Made by a program: the position numbers and the translations under genes. Positions 40,240-51,832 of a DNA stretch of 64,000 bases are shown here, piece by piece. The first letter of the stretch is position 1; the number at the start of each line of letters is the position of its first letter. Origin of the DNA: Artemia franciscana (lineage: Eukaryota > Arthropoda > Branchiopoda > Anostraca > Artemiidae); contig NC_088868.1 in the NCBI RefSeq assembly GCF_032884065.1, positions 35,490,890 to 35,554,889 of the forward strand, in the 5' to 3' direction. The notes under the pieces were generated by a model. The model made no database searches. It was not told the DNA's origin and saw only the letters and a program-made list of their open reading frames with translations.

Positions 40240-41329
40240 CAGGGCTGCCAAATTTTTTTTTAAGGAGTGTGTCATATTTTTTCCAAAAATGTGCTTTTTG
40301 TGTCATCTCAGATTCGATAATGTGTCACAAAATGTGACATTTTTTTTGCCACAAGTGGTATCATATTTAACTGTCAAATCTGTATTTAGAGTTTTGAATA
40401 TATAATCTTTTCCAAATCAGTTCAAAAAGGAGGAAACTTAACCTTATCCTATTATCTTGGGATCATGACTTTTTTATGGCGTCATGAAAGAAATAGAAAC
40501 ATTCGATTAAGTTAAAGTTACACACAATGAATTTGTGTCTGAGCGGCCAACGAGGCAAGTTTACATTTATAAGAATTTTAGGGACAATCAATTCTGACAG
40601 TAAATTGAAAATAGACTTTTCGTATGACGTCGTAATCGTAATCGGCTCTATACATAATAAGCTTTATTGGCTAAGCTTTTTATTTACTCAATATGTAAGC
40701 CATTCAACCAGCTTCAATGTAGTATTTTTGTCATATTTGTTGGTGCCTTTTTAAACCAGACGGATTATTCCGAAGGAAAGACATCTCTGGATATTTGTAA
40801 TCTTGTCCGAGGTGGGATACCTTTCCTGTACTCCTAAAAATGGGAGCTGTTGCTTATGCATACAGCTTTGGTAAACTGCATGCTGTTTACTTTTTACTAT
40901 TAAGTACGTACCAGTTGGCTACATCAAATACTCAATCAAAAAGCCTATTAAGATCAGATATTCAGCGTACATTTCGATTTGAAATTTCTGCATATGGCTG
41001 TTTTCTTCACGTGGTTTGAATTTTAAATATGGTGATGGCATCTGTCCTGTATTCCGCACTGTTTATGTACTACTGCCACTGTTAGGTAGTGCTATTCCCT
41101 TCCATTAGTTTGTAGCTTTCATGGAGGTATAAAATTGAAATTTTACTTTGCTTTAAAAAAACAAGACTTGGATGACAAAAATGTGTCATTTTTGTCGATT
41201 GTGTCATTTTTTATTGAAAAATGTGTCATTTTCGTCGATTGTGTCATCATTTCAACTTAATGTGTCATTGTGTCACGCAACATCAAATTGTGTCATTTTG
41301 ACACAAATTATGTCAATTTGGCAGCCCTG
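40240..41329 (+). mobile_element. Non-autonomous hAT element with chimeric flanks
   Basis: It runs from CAGGGCTGCC to GGCAGCCCTG, 1,090 bp, with TGTGTCATTTTT subterminal repeats and no transposase. The left flank GTTACTTG matches the right flank of the fragment at 49231-49478. The right flank TTTGAGAA matches the left flank at 31627-31634. Each flank thus has its partner at another copy. Confidence 0.88.
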
Positions 41330-41461
41330 TTTGAGAACTTTGTAAATGTAAATGGCGTAGCTTTCCTTCCTCTTTCGTTTCATTTTCTTATCAGTTTTAG
41401 TTATGTTTTTCTGTGCCTTTCCAGCTTTCTTTGCTGCTTTTCCTTAAGTTTTAGGTGCCAT
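41330..41461 (-). pseudogene. Histone H2B, 5' fragment (split gene)
   Basis: From the ATG at 41461 the minus strand encodes MAPKT, a TAA at the codon that is Ser in the other copies, then [13 protein letters not shown] through the basic stretch to [10 protein letters not shown]. It ends at the hAT terminus. One change in the basic tail (R to M) is also present. Together with 31387-31634 this represents one H2B gene interrupted between about L42 and K43. Confidence 0.93.
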
Positions 41462-41680
41462 GATCAGTGATTCCTTGACAAAATCTAGTTTTCGACTGGA
41501 TAGTGTTTGTAAAATTCGATCCGGTTTTATACAAGCTACAATTCTCACACAAATTTGTTTTCAGAGGAACTCAAGCTCTTGGCTCCAGTATAAATAGTTT
41601 GCGCTTTTGTTATTCAGAAACAGACAGCCTTGTGAATTTGTGGTGATTGTAGTCAAAGCGAATTTTGTAACCAAGAAATC
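41462..41680. promoter_or_regulatory. Divergent H2B/H2A promoter, unit 1
   Basis: TATAAAA lies on the minus strand at 41525-41531 for H2B and TATAAATA on the plus strand at 41589-41596 for H2A. The latter is about 30 bp upstream of the likely H2A start site and 92 bp before the ATG. The arrangement is conserved at 53820-54038. Divergent H2A/H2B pairs sharing one promoter region are usual in animal histone clusters. Confidence 0.75.
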
Positions 41681-42061
41681 ATGTCAGGAAGAGGAAAGGG
41701 TGGAAAAGTGAAAGGAAAGGCAAAGTCTCGTTCAAATAGGGCCGGTCTTCAATTCCCAGTTGGAAGAATCCCCTGTCTTCTGAGAAAGGGCAACTATGCG
41801 GAGCGAGTTGGTGCAGGGGCACCCGTATACCTTGCAGCAGTGATGGAGTATTTGGTGGCCGAGGTCCTTGAGCTCGCGGGCAATGCTGCACGAGACAACA
41901 AAAAAACTCGCATCATTCCTCGTCACCTTCAGCTTGCCATTAGGAACGACGAAGAACTGAACAAGCTCCTGTCGGGCGTTACCATTGCTCAAGGAGGTGT
42001 TTTGCCCAACATTCAAGCAGTCCTTCTACCAAAGAAAACTGAAAAACCGGCAAAGGCTTAA
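41681..42061 (+). CDS. H2A: Histone H2A
   Basis: This complete 126-residue core histone starts [20 protein letters not shown]. It has the histone fold with [42 protein letters not shown], the acidic-patch DEELNKLL and a short Lys-rich tail. It pairs with H2B in the nucleosome. The TATA box is 92 bp upstream and the 3' stem-loop 33 nt downstream. Residues 31-32 read PC where the other copy and nearly all H2As have HR, next to the start of alpha-1, and V replaces A in EYLAAEV. The frame is open, but these changes suggest relaxed constraint. Confidence 0.95.
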   Translation: MSGRGKGGKVKGKAKSRSNRAGLQFPVGRIPCLLRKGNYAERVGAGAPVYLAAVMEYLVAEVLELAGNAARDNKKTRIIPRHLQLAIRNDEELNKLLSGVTIAQGGVLPNIQAVLLPKKTEKPAKA

Positions 42062-42093
42062 ATGAACTTCGGCCCTGCTTCAAGATACCCAAC

Positions 42094-42109
42094 GGCCCTT
42101 TTAAGGGCT
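42094..42109 (+). terminator. Histone 3' stem-loop (H2A, unit 1)
   Basis: GGCCCTTTTAAGGGCT gives a 6-bp stem (outer pair G-U) with a 4-nt loop, 33 nt after the H2A stop. Confidence 0.9.
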
Positions 42110-42705
42110 ACCAATACATTGAAAAACAATGTAGCACGTGACCACCTGGAAAGGACAAACCTATGAAAAGAAAATAAACTGAATCTAAAAAGGGACCTTC
42201 ACATTTAATTAGTAACAAATGCGCAAGAATTTACTGGAGGCAGGGGACATATTTTTTTTTCTTCTTAAAAAACTTATAAATTGTACCCCGACAAAATCTA
42301 AATAAATTTTTGAGACTTGCCCTTTTATTAAAAGAAATAAAGTTTGCTCGCACATTGATCTAGTTACAATGCATAGGAATTTATTATAGGAGAGGGAGCT
42401 CACTTCCCCCAAAAACCAATAGATTTTACTACGAAAATCGATGAGCTGTTTGAAAAACAAGAGCCTTCTAATTTGACAAATCTAAATTAGGAAGCTATAG
42501 GGTTGTCATCAAAGGTAGAAAAATTTTGGGGGCTTCCAGCTTTGTTTCGGAAGGAAAAAAGTTGAAAAAAAAATTAAATGAATAAACATGGTTTGATTCT
42601 TTCTAAATGTTATTCTACTGAAACAATGCTTCATGAACTCGCTAAAATTTGGCATTTTTTTTATTTCTTTTCACTTTGTTGACCATCAACTATTTTGTTA
42701 CAAAA
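42110..42705. other. H2A-5S spacer, unit 1
   Basis: This spacer is conserved with 54469-55069. No gene was seen. An AAATAAA at about 42299 is unlikely to matter given the stem-loop. Confidence 0.6.
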
Positions 42706-42823
42706 TCTCTCAGCCATACCACGTTGAAAGTACCCAGTCTCGTCAGATCCTGGAAGTCACACAACGTCGGGCCCGGTCAGTACTTGGATGGGTGACCGCC
42801 TGGGAACACCGGGTGCTGTTGGC
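42706..42823 (+). rRNA. 5S rRNA: 5S rRNA gene, atypical 5' end (unit 1)
   Basis: From CCATACCACGTTGAAAG to GGGTGCTGTTGGC this is a clean eukaryotic 5S sequence. It includes the internal pol III control region (CCCGGTCAGTACTTGGATGG, GTGACCGCCTGGG) and is followed by a T-rich run that can act as terminator. The first eight bases, expected to be close to GCCAACGG, read TCTCTCAG and cannot pair with the 3' end TGTTGGC. The linkage to histone genes matches what has been reported for Artemia. It may be a 5'-truncated copy that is transcribed but does not fold properly. Confidence 0.85.
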
Positions 42824-43402
42824 GTTTTCTTTTTTTATTTTACAAGATATTTTTTTATTTTTTATTATTTTATTATTTTTTACAAGAAAAAAAAGAAGAA
42901 AAAGACTAAATGGGACATCTCCTTGATTCCCATCCATCTGTAATAAATAATTTTGAGTCATCTGTTTTGGCTTAGGTGATAAACCAGTAAATGAAGTTGA
43001 CAAATTGAATGGCCACAACAGTTGACTCACATTTATTTAAGCCAATAAACAAAGTCCAAAATTGTAACCAAAGTGACATTATAAGCTCCCCAAAATATTT
43101 TAGTTGACCATTCGAGCAACGAAATCAAGTTGAAAGCCATCAAGAAACAGACAGTTTTCACTGGCTAATTCTCCTATGCCGGGATTGGTTCTTTAGCCCT
43201 TGGGGCATCTCCTTGAGTCCCATCTATCGGTAACATATATTGAAGGCTTATAATATCACAATTTTTGACTTAACTTATTTTTTGGCTCATCAGCTAAGCC
43301 AAAACAACAGTTGACTACCACTCATTCCTGATTTCTGAAAAGTTGACGTGTAATTCAGTATATTCCATTGGGGGCACTTTACCTCTAATTAGCATGAGTG
43401 GC

Positions 43403-43890
43403 ATGTCCAAATCCTCGTCAAATATTTTGTGGGCTCAACTCCCTTGCAAAGTTCAAAGTGCCTTGGTCTTTCAATAGCATCTATAGCAAAATTCTACTTG
43501 TTCCTTCAATAGCGCCGCGTAAACAACTGACTTACTTTAAAGTTAGTCTTTGATTTGTCCATGTCCAAATCCTCTTCATATGTTTTCGGGTCCATCAATG
43601 CTCAAATTGCTCTAGTCTTTCAATAGCATCTATAGCAAAATCTACTAATTCCTTCAATAGCGCCGCGTCAACAACTGACTAAAATCAAAGACTTACTTTA
43701 AAGTTAGTCTTTGATTTGTCCATGTCCAAATCCTCTTTATATGTTTTCGGGCTCAACTCCATTGCAAAGTTCAAATTGCCTTAGTCTTTCAATAGCATCT
43801 ACCTACATAGCAAAAGTCTACTGGTTCCTTCAGTAGCGCCACGTAAACAACTGATTTCAATCAAAGACCAACTTTTAAAGTTGTTCCTTC
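43403..43890. repeat. About 160-bp sub-repeats in Y1
   Basis: Three diverged units begin TGTCCAAATCCTC at about 43405, 43561 and 43722. Each contains TCTTTCAATAGCATCTA and TTCAATAGCGCCGCGT. Counterparts lie at 55823-56310, and a piece lies at 26695-26775. Confidence 0.7.
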
Positions 43891-43924
43891 ATCAGCGCCG
43901 CGTCAACGACTCTCTCAAATATGA

Positions 43925-44145
43925 TTTTTTATATGAAAGCGGTCGTCCCCTCATCAACCTCTCGCTCTTTACGCTAAAGTTTTTTACTTTTCTAAAAGAA
44001 GAATTGTGAGAAAGAGTCAAACTTTAGCGTAAAGAGCGAGGCGTTGAAGAGGGGACAACCCTTTGCATATAAGGAATAATTTCTGTTCGTTTTAAGTTTT
44101 AATATCGCTAGTTACTTGCAGTTAAAAAAAAACTTGTTTTTTTAT
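43925..44145. repeat. Fold-back element in Y1
   Basis: The inner arms CTCTTTACGCTAAAG and CTTTAGCGTAAAGAG enclose a short centre. The outer arms around GGTCGTCCCCTCATCAAC and GTTGAAGAGGGGACAACC pair imperfectly. It is a subfamily of the element at 29423-29693. Confidence 0.7.
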
Positions 44146-47100
44146 CTAATAATAAAAAAAGAGACCATGTCTTTTACTATCTTTTAAATCACCTTAATCA
44201 TCTTGATAGCAACCTCTTATTTTTAAAATTGGAACTGGCTTTAAAAGTTTTGGGTTATCTGAGGTTCCAAGTATGTCACAATTACTTGGGGGGGGGGGGT
44301 CCGTGGAATTTATATAAACCACGTAGACATGAGAAATAGCTTTTAAATCAGCTCTTAAGCATCTCTCTATGATGTTCTAGTAACTTGCTAGGTCAGAAAA
44401 AAAGAATGTTTTAGCATTTTTTAACTCTTAGTTACTATGGGCTATGGTTTGCTCTTTACTAGGCCCTATGACAAAGAGCTCATTGGAAATTCTCCCAAGA
44501 AAGTAGTTAACATTGAAATCTGTGAAATCTAAGAGAAGGTAGAATTTTTAAAAGCCTATTCAATGCAATTAATAGCCAATAACTGAGCCATCAAACATCT
44601 ATCTAGGGTAATGTGGTAGCAAGCTAATGTTTCAGTAGCTTACTGATGAGCAGACGATTTACGAAAATTACTAAGGGGGCTAGGAGGGGTTCTTGTAAAC
44701 CTCCAGCGAAGGGTTCTGGAACCTAACTATTAAAATAGTACCTGTTTTGTGCTTCGAAGCTTTTCCACTTAAGAAGTGGCACCAGATGTGTTCTTTTCAG
44801 TGCGATATCACACTTACAAATGGTAAAATTGATAATAAATTAAGCACGTATATATGAGCAATAGCTTGCAAATGAGTCATTAAACATCACTCTTATCAGT
44901 TCTGCTAGCCCATTGGCCCCAGCTTTTCCACTTGAGAAACGGCAGCAAGAGTCTTAGCAATATTTGGAACATGCTGATGGTGGAATTTATATGGGGGACG
45001 TAAATATGAGCAATAACTTGTATATGAGCTACAAAAGATTTGTTTACAATGTTCTGATAGCCTGCTAGCGCCATATGCTAGCCATATGGCCATATGGCCT
45101 GCTAGCCATATGGCATTTACAGATTTGAAAGAGTCATTAAGCCACTTTATGATATTCAGGTAGTCCACTGGGCCTGTTGAAAAAAAAGAGAAAAAGAAAA
45201 AGAAAAAATGAAATGAAAAAAAATGAGAATGAAAGAAAAAATGAAATGAAAAAAAAAGGAGACAGATCAGTGCTGCTGATGTAAAAATGTGATTTTCCTT
45301 TTTATTCAAGGTAATTTCACTATTCACTGTAATTTCCCTGTATAAGGCTTTTGACCATGATTATTCCAATAGTACACTTTTAATTTTGATCTGACGCCGT
45401 TTTTGAGGGGTTAAAGGTTTTTTTTCGAAATCACCATGAATTTTTTTCGCATAAAGTTTTAATTTTAAGACGAATCAAAATAATAATTACCATTCCTGAG
45501 TCAATGCAAGATGGCAATTTTTTTAACTAGGTAGTATTTTTCAAATTTATTTTTAATTTTTGGTTACTATGGGCTGTGGTTCGCTCTTTACTAGGTTGCA
45601 GCTACCGCTGCAATCATGATAAAAGATTCTTCTGTAAAAACAATAGAGAAATGAATAAATGCTTACAAAGAAACAAAAAGTAACGCATTTGTAGGGGTTT
45701 TATTACCTAGCAGCTAGGGCAAGGATTCAAATTGATTGCAGAGCCACAAACGTTTGTCATATAAAAGTATAATTCGGTAAAATAGAAACACATTGTATGT
45801 ATTCAGCATGGCCACCATGCTTGTAAACTTCTTTTTTTTATATTAAATATATATTTTTTCTTTTTTTTTCATATTGCCATAAGGTTCCGACAGAATTTGA
45901 TAGACAAAGTTTGTTATTTCACGGAAACTATGGACCTCTGGTCGAATAGATGGTTGCAGTAATAGATTTTGGAAAGTGGCGTATAATTCAGGCCTTACCA
46001 GTAAACGCGTGGCACCTGGTTAAAAAGAAATCACAAATGGATTGTTGGAAGCACAAGTGGAAGCATAAAGTGGGCTCACGGTCTTTCAAACATTTCCGCA
46101 GCCCTTTCCAAGTTTTTTTTTTTTTTTAGAAAGACAGGTTTTCCATATTATAAAGTTAGTACAGAGCCCTACCAATATCCCAGTACCCCTAGCACTTGCA
46201 ATTTTTCAGCAAAAAGCTCTGTATGTTACATCTTGTGTGAAATGAGATAGCCCAAAGATGTTTATTTGTTTATGATTCGAGAATCAAAGTGCATAAAAGG
46301 CCTTTCAATTTGTTCTGTCTTCTTGTATTATCAAAATTTAAGAGCAAAAGTAGGCATCTCGCACTTTTTCTTTTACTGGGATGTTTCGGGATGAAATTGC
46401 CTTTTTTGAGGCATCTCTCTCCCTAACTACATACAACACAATAAGAGAACCCTATTGTAGGAGTTCAAGTGCCTTTCTAAGTTTAGTAATTTGTTCATTG
46501 CATATAGATAGTATTTGTTATTGGGAAATATACGGACATTTTTCGCGGTGGAGTTTCCTGCAGGGAGAAGGGATTGTCTGAGGAATTTCCAGTAGGAAGA
46601 AATCTTAGGATAATTTTCTTTCAGCGAAGATGCATCTTCCATGAGGGGGTACTTTTCGAATGGGGGGGGGATTTCCAAGGGGGATTTTTTCCTAGGGGTA
46701 TTTTCTGCTGGGGATAAATTCCAAGGGGCTATGTTTGGGAAGGGTATATTCCAGGGAGATATTTTCTGTCGGGGAGGTTGTTTTCCAGGGAGGACGCGAG
46801 GTAAATGCCTGTAGCCACTGCTCCCCTTGATTCCAAAAATGTGTATTTGTATATCTGCTAAATATGCTCCATTTCTCCGTAGTTTCATTGGAAAAATAAT
46901 TTTTTTTTTACATAAATGTTGACAAAACAGAAAAGATTGTCTCATAGATTTTGTATCGTATATTTTACCAGCCCCCCGCCCTCCTAAGTTTCATTTACAG
47001 TAATGATTGATTTTAGAGGTTCATTCCAATGAATACTTATAGATATAGTGCTCTTTTAAGTGAATCAATTTCTTAGAATTAAAGTTTTTAAAAATAAATT

Positions 47101-48789
47101 CCATTAGAGAAGCATTCCTCACCTTTTTTGGTCAAATACGACTATGAATTCGAAATCTAAAATATGACAAATTAATTTGCTTGCCATATAGTACATTATT
47201 AAAACTTTTAAAATACTTTTTCGTCAACGATAAAGATTTTATAAATTATTAAAATGATTAAAAGTATAATTTTAGTCCTTTATCTAAACAAATATATTTT
47301 TGTGTAAGGATTGTTTCTGAGCCAAATGATTTAAAGAAAAAAATTTAAATTGACGTGGAAATCGCCTTAAATCTGAAGATAAACTAGAATTAAGAACTGA
47401 ACAATTTTTGAAGCTCCTTTAAAGGATCTGGCTAATGCCGGAACCTTTGAATGGGCGCATAAATATCTCAAATATTTCATCACAAGGAATTGTGTTGGAA
47501 TAGTTGAAACAACAATTCAAAAAGAACAGAACTCATTGCTAAAGATGAGCAAGGTATATACATATAATGAGCCTGAGAAAATTTTGATTATTTTAAAAAA
47601 TAGGGGGAAACAACCCCTAAAAGTCGTAGAATCGTAACGTAAAATCACACCATCAGATTTAGCGTATCAGAGAACCCTGTTGTAATAGTTTCAAACCTCT
47701 GTCTACAAAAATGCGGAATTTTGTATTTTTTGACAGAAGGCAGATCACGAATACGTGTTTATTTGTTTGTTTGTTTTTTTATTGTTTTGTTTTTTCACAG
47801 GGGTGATCGCATCGCCCCATTGGTCCTACAATCTTGCAAGAGTGCTCATTCTAACGGAAATGAAGAGTTCTAGCGCCCTTTTTAAGTGACAAAAAAACTG
47901 GAGGGTACGTAGGCCCCCTCCCACACCAATTATTTTCCCAAAGTCACCGGATTAAAATTCTGAGATATCCATTTTATTCATCATAGTCGAAAAACCTTAA
48001 AACTATTTCTTTGGGGACGACTTACTCCCCCACAGTCCTCGTAGGAGGGGCTACAAGTTACAAACTTTGACCAGTGCTTACGTATAGTAATGTTTATTTG
48101 GAACTGTACAGACATTTTCGGGGGGGGGGGGTGGAAAGAGGGGGGTATGTTGGGGAACTTTCCTTAGAGGAATTTATCATGGGCGAAAAAAAATTTCATG
48201 AAGGGAGCGCAGGATTTTCTAGCATTATTTTTGAAAAAAATGAAAAAATAAATATAAATAGTTTTTTCAACTGAAAGTAAGGAAAAGTATTAAAACTTAA
48301 AAAGAACAGAAATTATTAAGCATATGATGGGCTCACCTCCTCCTAATACTCCGCTCTTTACGCTAAAGTAATTTTAGTAATTTCAACTATTTATTTTACG
48401 GCTTTTGGGATTCAGGGGTCATTCTTAAGAAATTGGGACAAAATTCAAGCTTTAATGTAAAGAATGAGGTACTGACAAGGGGGTGAATCCCCTCATATAC
48501 GTAATAAAAAATTGAGAATACAGAAGTTTGTTATGTAAGCTAATTTATAGGTTACCTATATCTTTTAATAATGAAAACATTCATAAAAAATTAAAAGTTC
48601 TAGTTGCCTTTTTAAGTAGCCAAAAAATCGGAGGGTAACTAGACTTCCTCCCCTGCTCTTTTTTTTCTCAAAATCATTCGATCGAAACTAGGAGAAAGCC
48701 ATTTAGCTGAAAAAATAAATATACAAATTGCGTTTTAATTATTCATCTGCGGAGAGCCAAAATCAAAACAGATATTAATTAAAAAAAAC

Positions 48790-49070
48790 ATGTTTTTTTA
48801 ACAGAAAGTAAGGAACGGCATTAAAACTTAAAACAAACAGAAATTACTTCGCATATGAAAGGGGCTGCTTCCTCATCAACGCCCCGCTCTTTACGCTAAA
48901 GTTTTTTACCGTTTTAAAAAGTAGAGTTAAGAGAGAGAGTCAAACTTTAGCGTAAAAAGAGGGGCGTTGATGAGGAAACAGCCCCTTTCATATACGAAGT
49001 AATTTCTGTTCGTTTTAAGTTTTAACGCAGCTCCTTACTTTCTGTTAAAAAAAACTTGTTTTATTTTATT
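48790..49070. repeat. Fold-back element in X2
   Basis: This is a complete copy closely matching 29423-29693, with inner arms CTTTACGCTAAAG and CTTTAGCGTAAAA. Confidence 0.75.
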
Positions 49071-49074
49071 TAAT

Positions 49075-49230
49075 TTATTTAAGAAACAAAACCCACGCAG
49101 GTTTGCTACTTAATAACATTACAGGAAATGACAACAAGCTATTATTAATCTGTATCATTTCAAGCAGTAAACACCAGCTTATTATTTATGTTATTATTTA
49201 AATCCGACATAAAGGCAAGTTTTTCCCTTT
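49075..49230 (-). pseudogene. LINE scrap next to the fold-back
   Basis: The sequence AAGAAACAAAACCCACGCAG onward matches 29700-29870, which leads into the LINE reverse transcriptase relic in unit 0. Here it stops at about 49230, where hAT-derived sequence begins. It is too short for independent recognition as coding. Confidence 0.5.
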
Positions 49231-49478
49231 CCATGTTTCATGCTTTCATGGCTTTCATTTATAGCTTTCATGGAGGTAGAAAATTGAAATTTTACTTTTC
49301 TTTTAAAAAACAAGACTTGGAGGACAAAAAAGTGTCATTTTTGTCGATTGTGTCATTTTTTATTGAAAAATGTGTCATTTTCTTCGATTATGTCATCATT
49401 TCGACTTAATGTGTCATTGTGTCACGCAACATCAAATTGTGTCATTTTGACACAAAATGTGTCAATTTGGCAACCCTG
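49231..49478 (+). mobile_element. hAT element, 3' end only
   Basis: It contains the right-hand subterminal TGTGTCATTTTT repeats and ends GGCAACCCTG at 49478. It is followed by GTTACTTG, which equals the left flanks at 40232-40239, 36232-36239 and 61914-61921. This is therefore the original right side of that insertion. Confidence 0.8.
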
Positions 49479-50505
49479 GTTACTTGGTCTGACAACCCTA
49501 ATCAAGAGATAAGTAATCTTGAAATGTTAAAATATACAACAATAGTGTAGACGAGTCTGCCTTTCGGCATTCAAAAATTTGTTAAGACTCATCAAGCGCC
49601 CCTCCCCATGGTAATCTTTAGTAAAAGGCGAAAAATTAAATCGATATGAGGAGAAGCCAGAGCTATGAAAATTTCTAAGGTTGACTTGGGTATATAAAAA
49701 TTAATCCTCGTGGTTTCTAACAAGGTTTGAAAACAATAAGAAATTCAATGTTGAATCAAGTAATTACGGGCCAAAAAATCATATGATGCGAAAACATATT
49801 CAATGAACAGCAATTCATGGGCAACTTTAATGACATGCTACTTAAACTACATCCGCAGAAAATAACATAAATATTCAGTAATCAGGCCCAAAAATAATTG
49901 TAATGTAGCTGAATGGTCGATCAATTGTTGTAGCCAAAGGCCCCCCTATTAAAATATTCCAAGAAGCTTAGCGGTAGTGAAGGAATTCTTAGTTTGATAT
50001 GTTGCCAATGCAATTGACTTGATAAAATGTGTAGTGACCAAGGGCATTTCACTTTTTAAGACTAGCCTTTGTGACTTAATTTAAATTTCAGCAATTTGAT
50101 TCGATTCCTAGTTCAATTTAAAAGCCAATTAGTTTCGATAATTACAGAGTATTTTCAAAAACAAAATGCATCAGGAATTCAATCAGTTTAGGCAATTTAA
50201 TTTAATTATGGCGACTGGTCATTGATACCATCATTTGCTTTAGCACAAGACTAAGAAAAACAAAATGTGTTTATTTAAGCGATGTTCTGGAGAACATTCC
50301 AGAACCATTTTCTGTAAAGCATACGCTCAACTCTCTCCGTAATATTTAAAACATGTCAGCTTGTCAGTAAATTAATTTTTTTCAATACGGCCCAACAGTC
50401 CAATTTACTTGGTCTTAACACCAACAATTTGTATACTTTTCTCTTTCAGCTCACAATTTGCAACATAGTGTAGACTCAAAGGAAGAAACCTTTTCAATGT
50501 GTGGA

Positions 50506-50669
50506 CAGGGGTCCGCGTGAACGCAGTCCCCCACTACCAAAAATTACGCTGTTGAGTTACCCCCATTTTGGGTAATCACAGGGGTCAGCCAATTCGAAGT
50601 GCAATGGAAAGGCCTCACCCTGGGAGCGCCTCCTTCATGATCAAGGCAGCTCCCCAGCCAGGTAAGTAT
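50506..50669 (-). ncRNA. U1: U1 snRNA, canonical copy 2
   Basis: This is exactly 164 nt on the minus strand from ATACTTACCTGG, the perfect 5' splice-site recognition sequence, to GGACCCCTG. Stem-loop I has the 70K loop GATCATGAAGG, stem-loop II has CCATTGCAC, the Sm site is AATTTTTGG flanked by the last hairpin (GGTAGTGGGGGACTGCG). All landmarks are intact, so this is the most plausible functional U1 in the window. The upstream 90 bp are nearly identical to copy 1 and presumably hold the snRNA promoter element. Confidence 0.96.
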
Positions 50670-51832
50670 GAATTCTTCAGAATCTAACATTTTACTAATA
50701 TCTTTCGACATAAATCCGGTTGCTTTGAATGCCACTCCGAAACTCTAATTTATTAAACAGATGCAACTTTTTGTCCTTTTCATTTGTCATTTACTTGATT
50801 AATTCTATAATTCCATCCTATTACTAACAATGCAGCCAGAAGACTGTCTTGAAGAATAGATGGCCTTCAAGTATAATTCTAGTAAGGAGAATTTGATCTA
50901 AGCTTATTAAACAACTCTAAGGTTCGAACTATGGAAAAGTAGGGGTAAAATTTGGTATGGAACTGGGAGGGGCAACTGCCCCTCCCCACCCCTTTCTGAA
51001 ATTTAGTTCCTTCCAAAATTTTGTCAAAACTAATGTAAACCTATAAATTCAAGCATCTACAGAAACACATCATTTTTTTTTTTTTTTGAACTAACTTTAT
51101 AGTCCTTTTAGAGTACTAAATAGTACTTTTGTGGTACTAAATGGCTTCTGTTTAGTTTTTACTGCCTTTTTCATTTGATTTTGGAAAAAGGGCTCCAACT
51201 TTGCCCCTCCATCCCCTTCAAGTTTGGATTTTGACGAAATTATGCCGCTGTAGAAAAGCAAAAGAAATGGAAAAAAAGTCCTATAAGAAGGACTCGAGCT
51301 AAAAGGACTTCGTAGAAACAAAGTTGTACGAGGAAAGTTGCATTCCAAGATGGTGGTATCTTTTGATTTTTCAAGGGCAGAAGATCAATCGCCTTAAGCA
51401 GTAATAGTGTGTATTGATTTGAGGTAGCTTTGTTCAGATTTCTTGTGCAATGCTTTGTCTTTTACTTTTTAGCCTAAATAAATTACCTGGCTATGCTGTA
51501 AGGATAATAAATCCAGAAATAATTACTTTCTAAGACGAAACAAAAGAGAACTAAATGTAGCTTGGACTTGGCTCGCTTTTACACCATCTAAGGGCTTAAG
51601 AGATAAATACAAGAATCGTTTTCATCCAATCTCGTACAGGCCCATCAATCACAAAGTCTTCTCCCTCTGGAGACAGAATAGATTTCTGTAAAATTTAGGA
51701 CGGTTCTGCGGGAAAAGCCTGCTAACGAAACAAGGGCCAGTCCTGACCATACCGATTCCTTGTACCAAAATATGTTGTAGAATGCATTTCAGTCATTTCA
51801 CATTCCGTTTGAAAAGTATTTCAGTCATTTCG

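Larger units (their letters stand above)
42824..44817. repeat. Spacer Y, copy 1
   Basis: This non-coding spacer lies between 5S and block X and matches 55188-57237 with few differences (a small indel near 42850). It contains sub-repeats, a fold-back element and a poly-G run at 44287. No gene was seen. Confidence 0.8.
44818..51800. repeat. Block X, copy 2
   Basis: This is homologous to X1 and X3, with the same order of G-rich block, half fold-back, fold-back and U1. It differs in lacking the AT-rich patch and in carrying the complete fold-back plus a LINE scrap and hAT tail (48790-49478) where X1 and X3 have the H2B fragment and hAT. It also keeps about 165 bp (49479-49645) that X1 and X3 lack. 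Confidence 0.85.
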
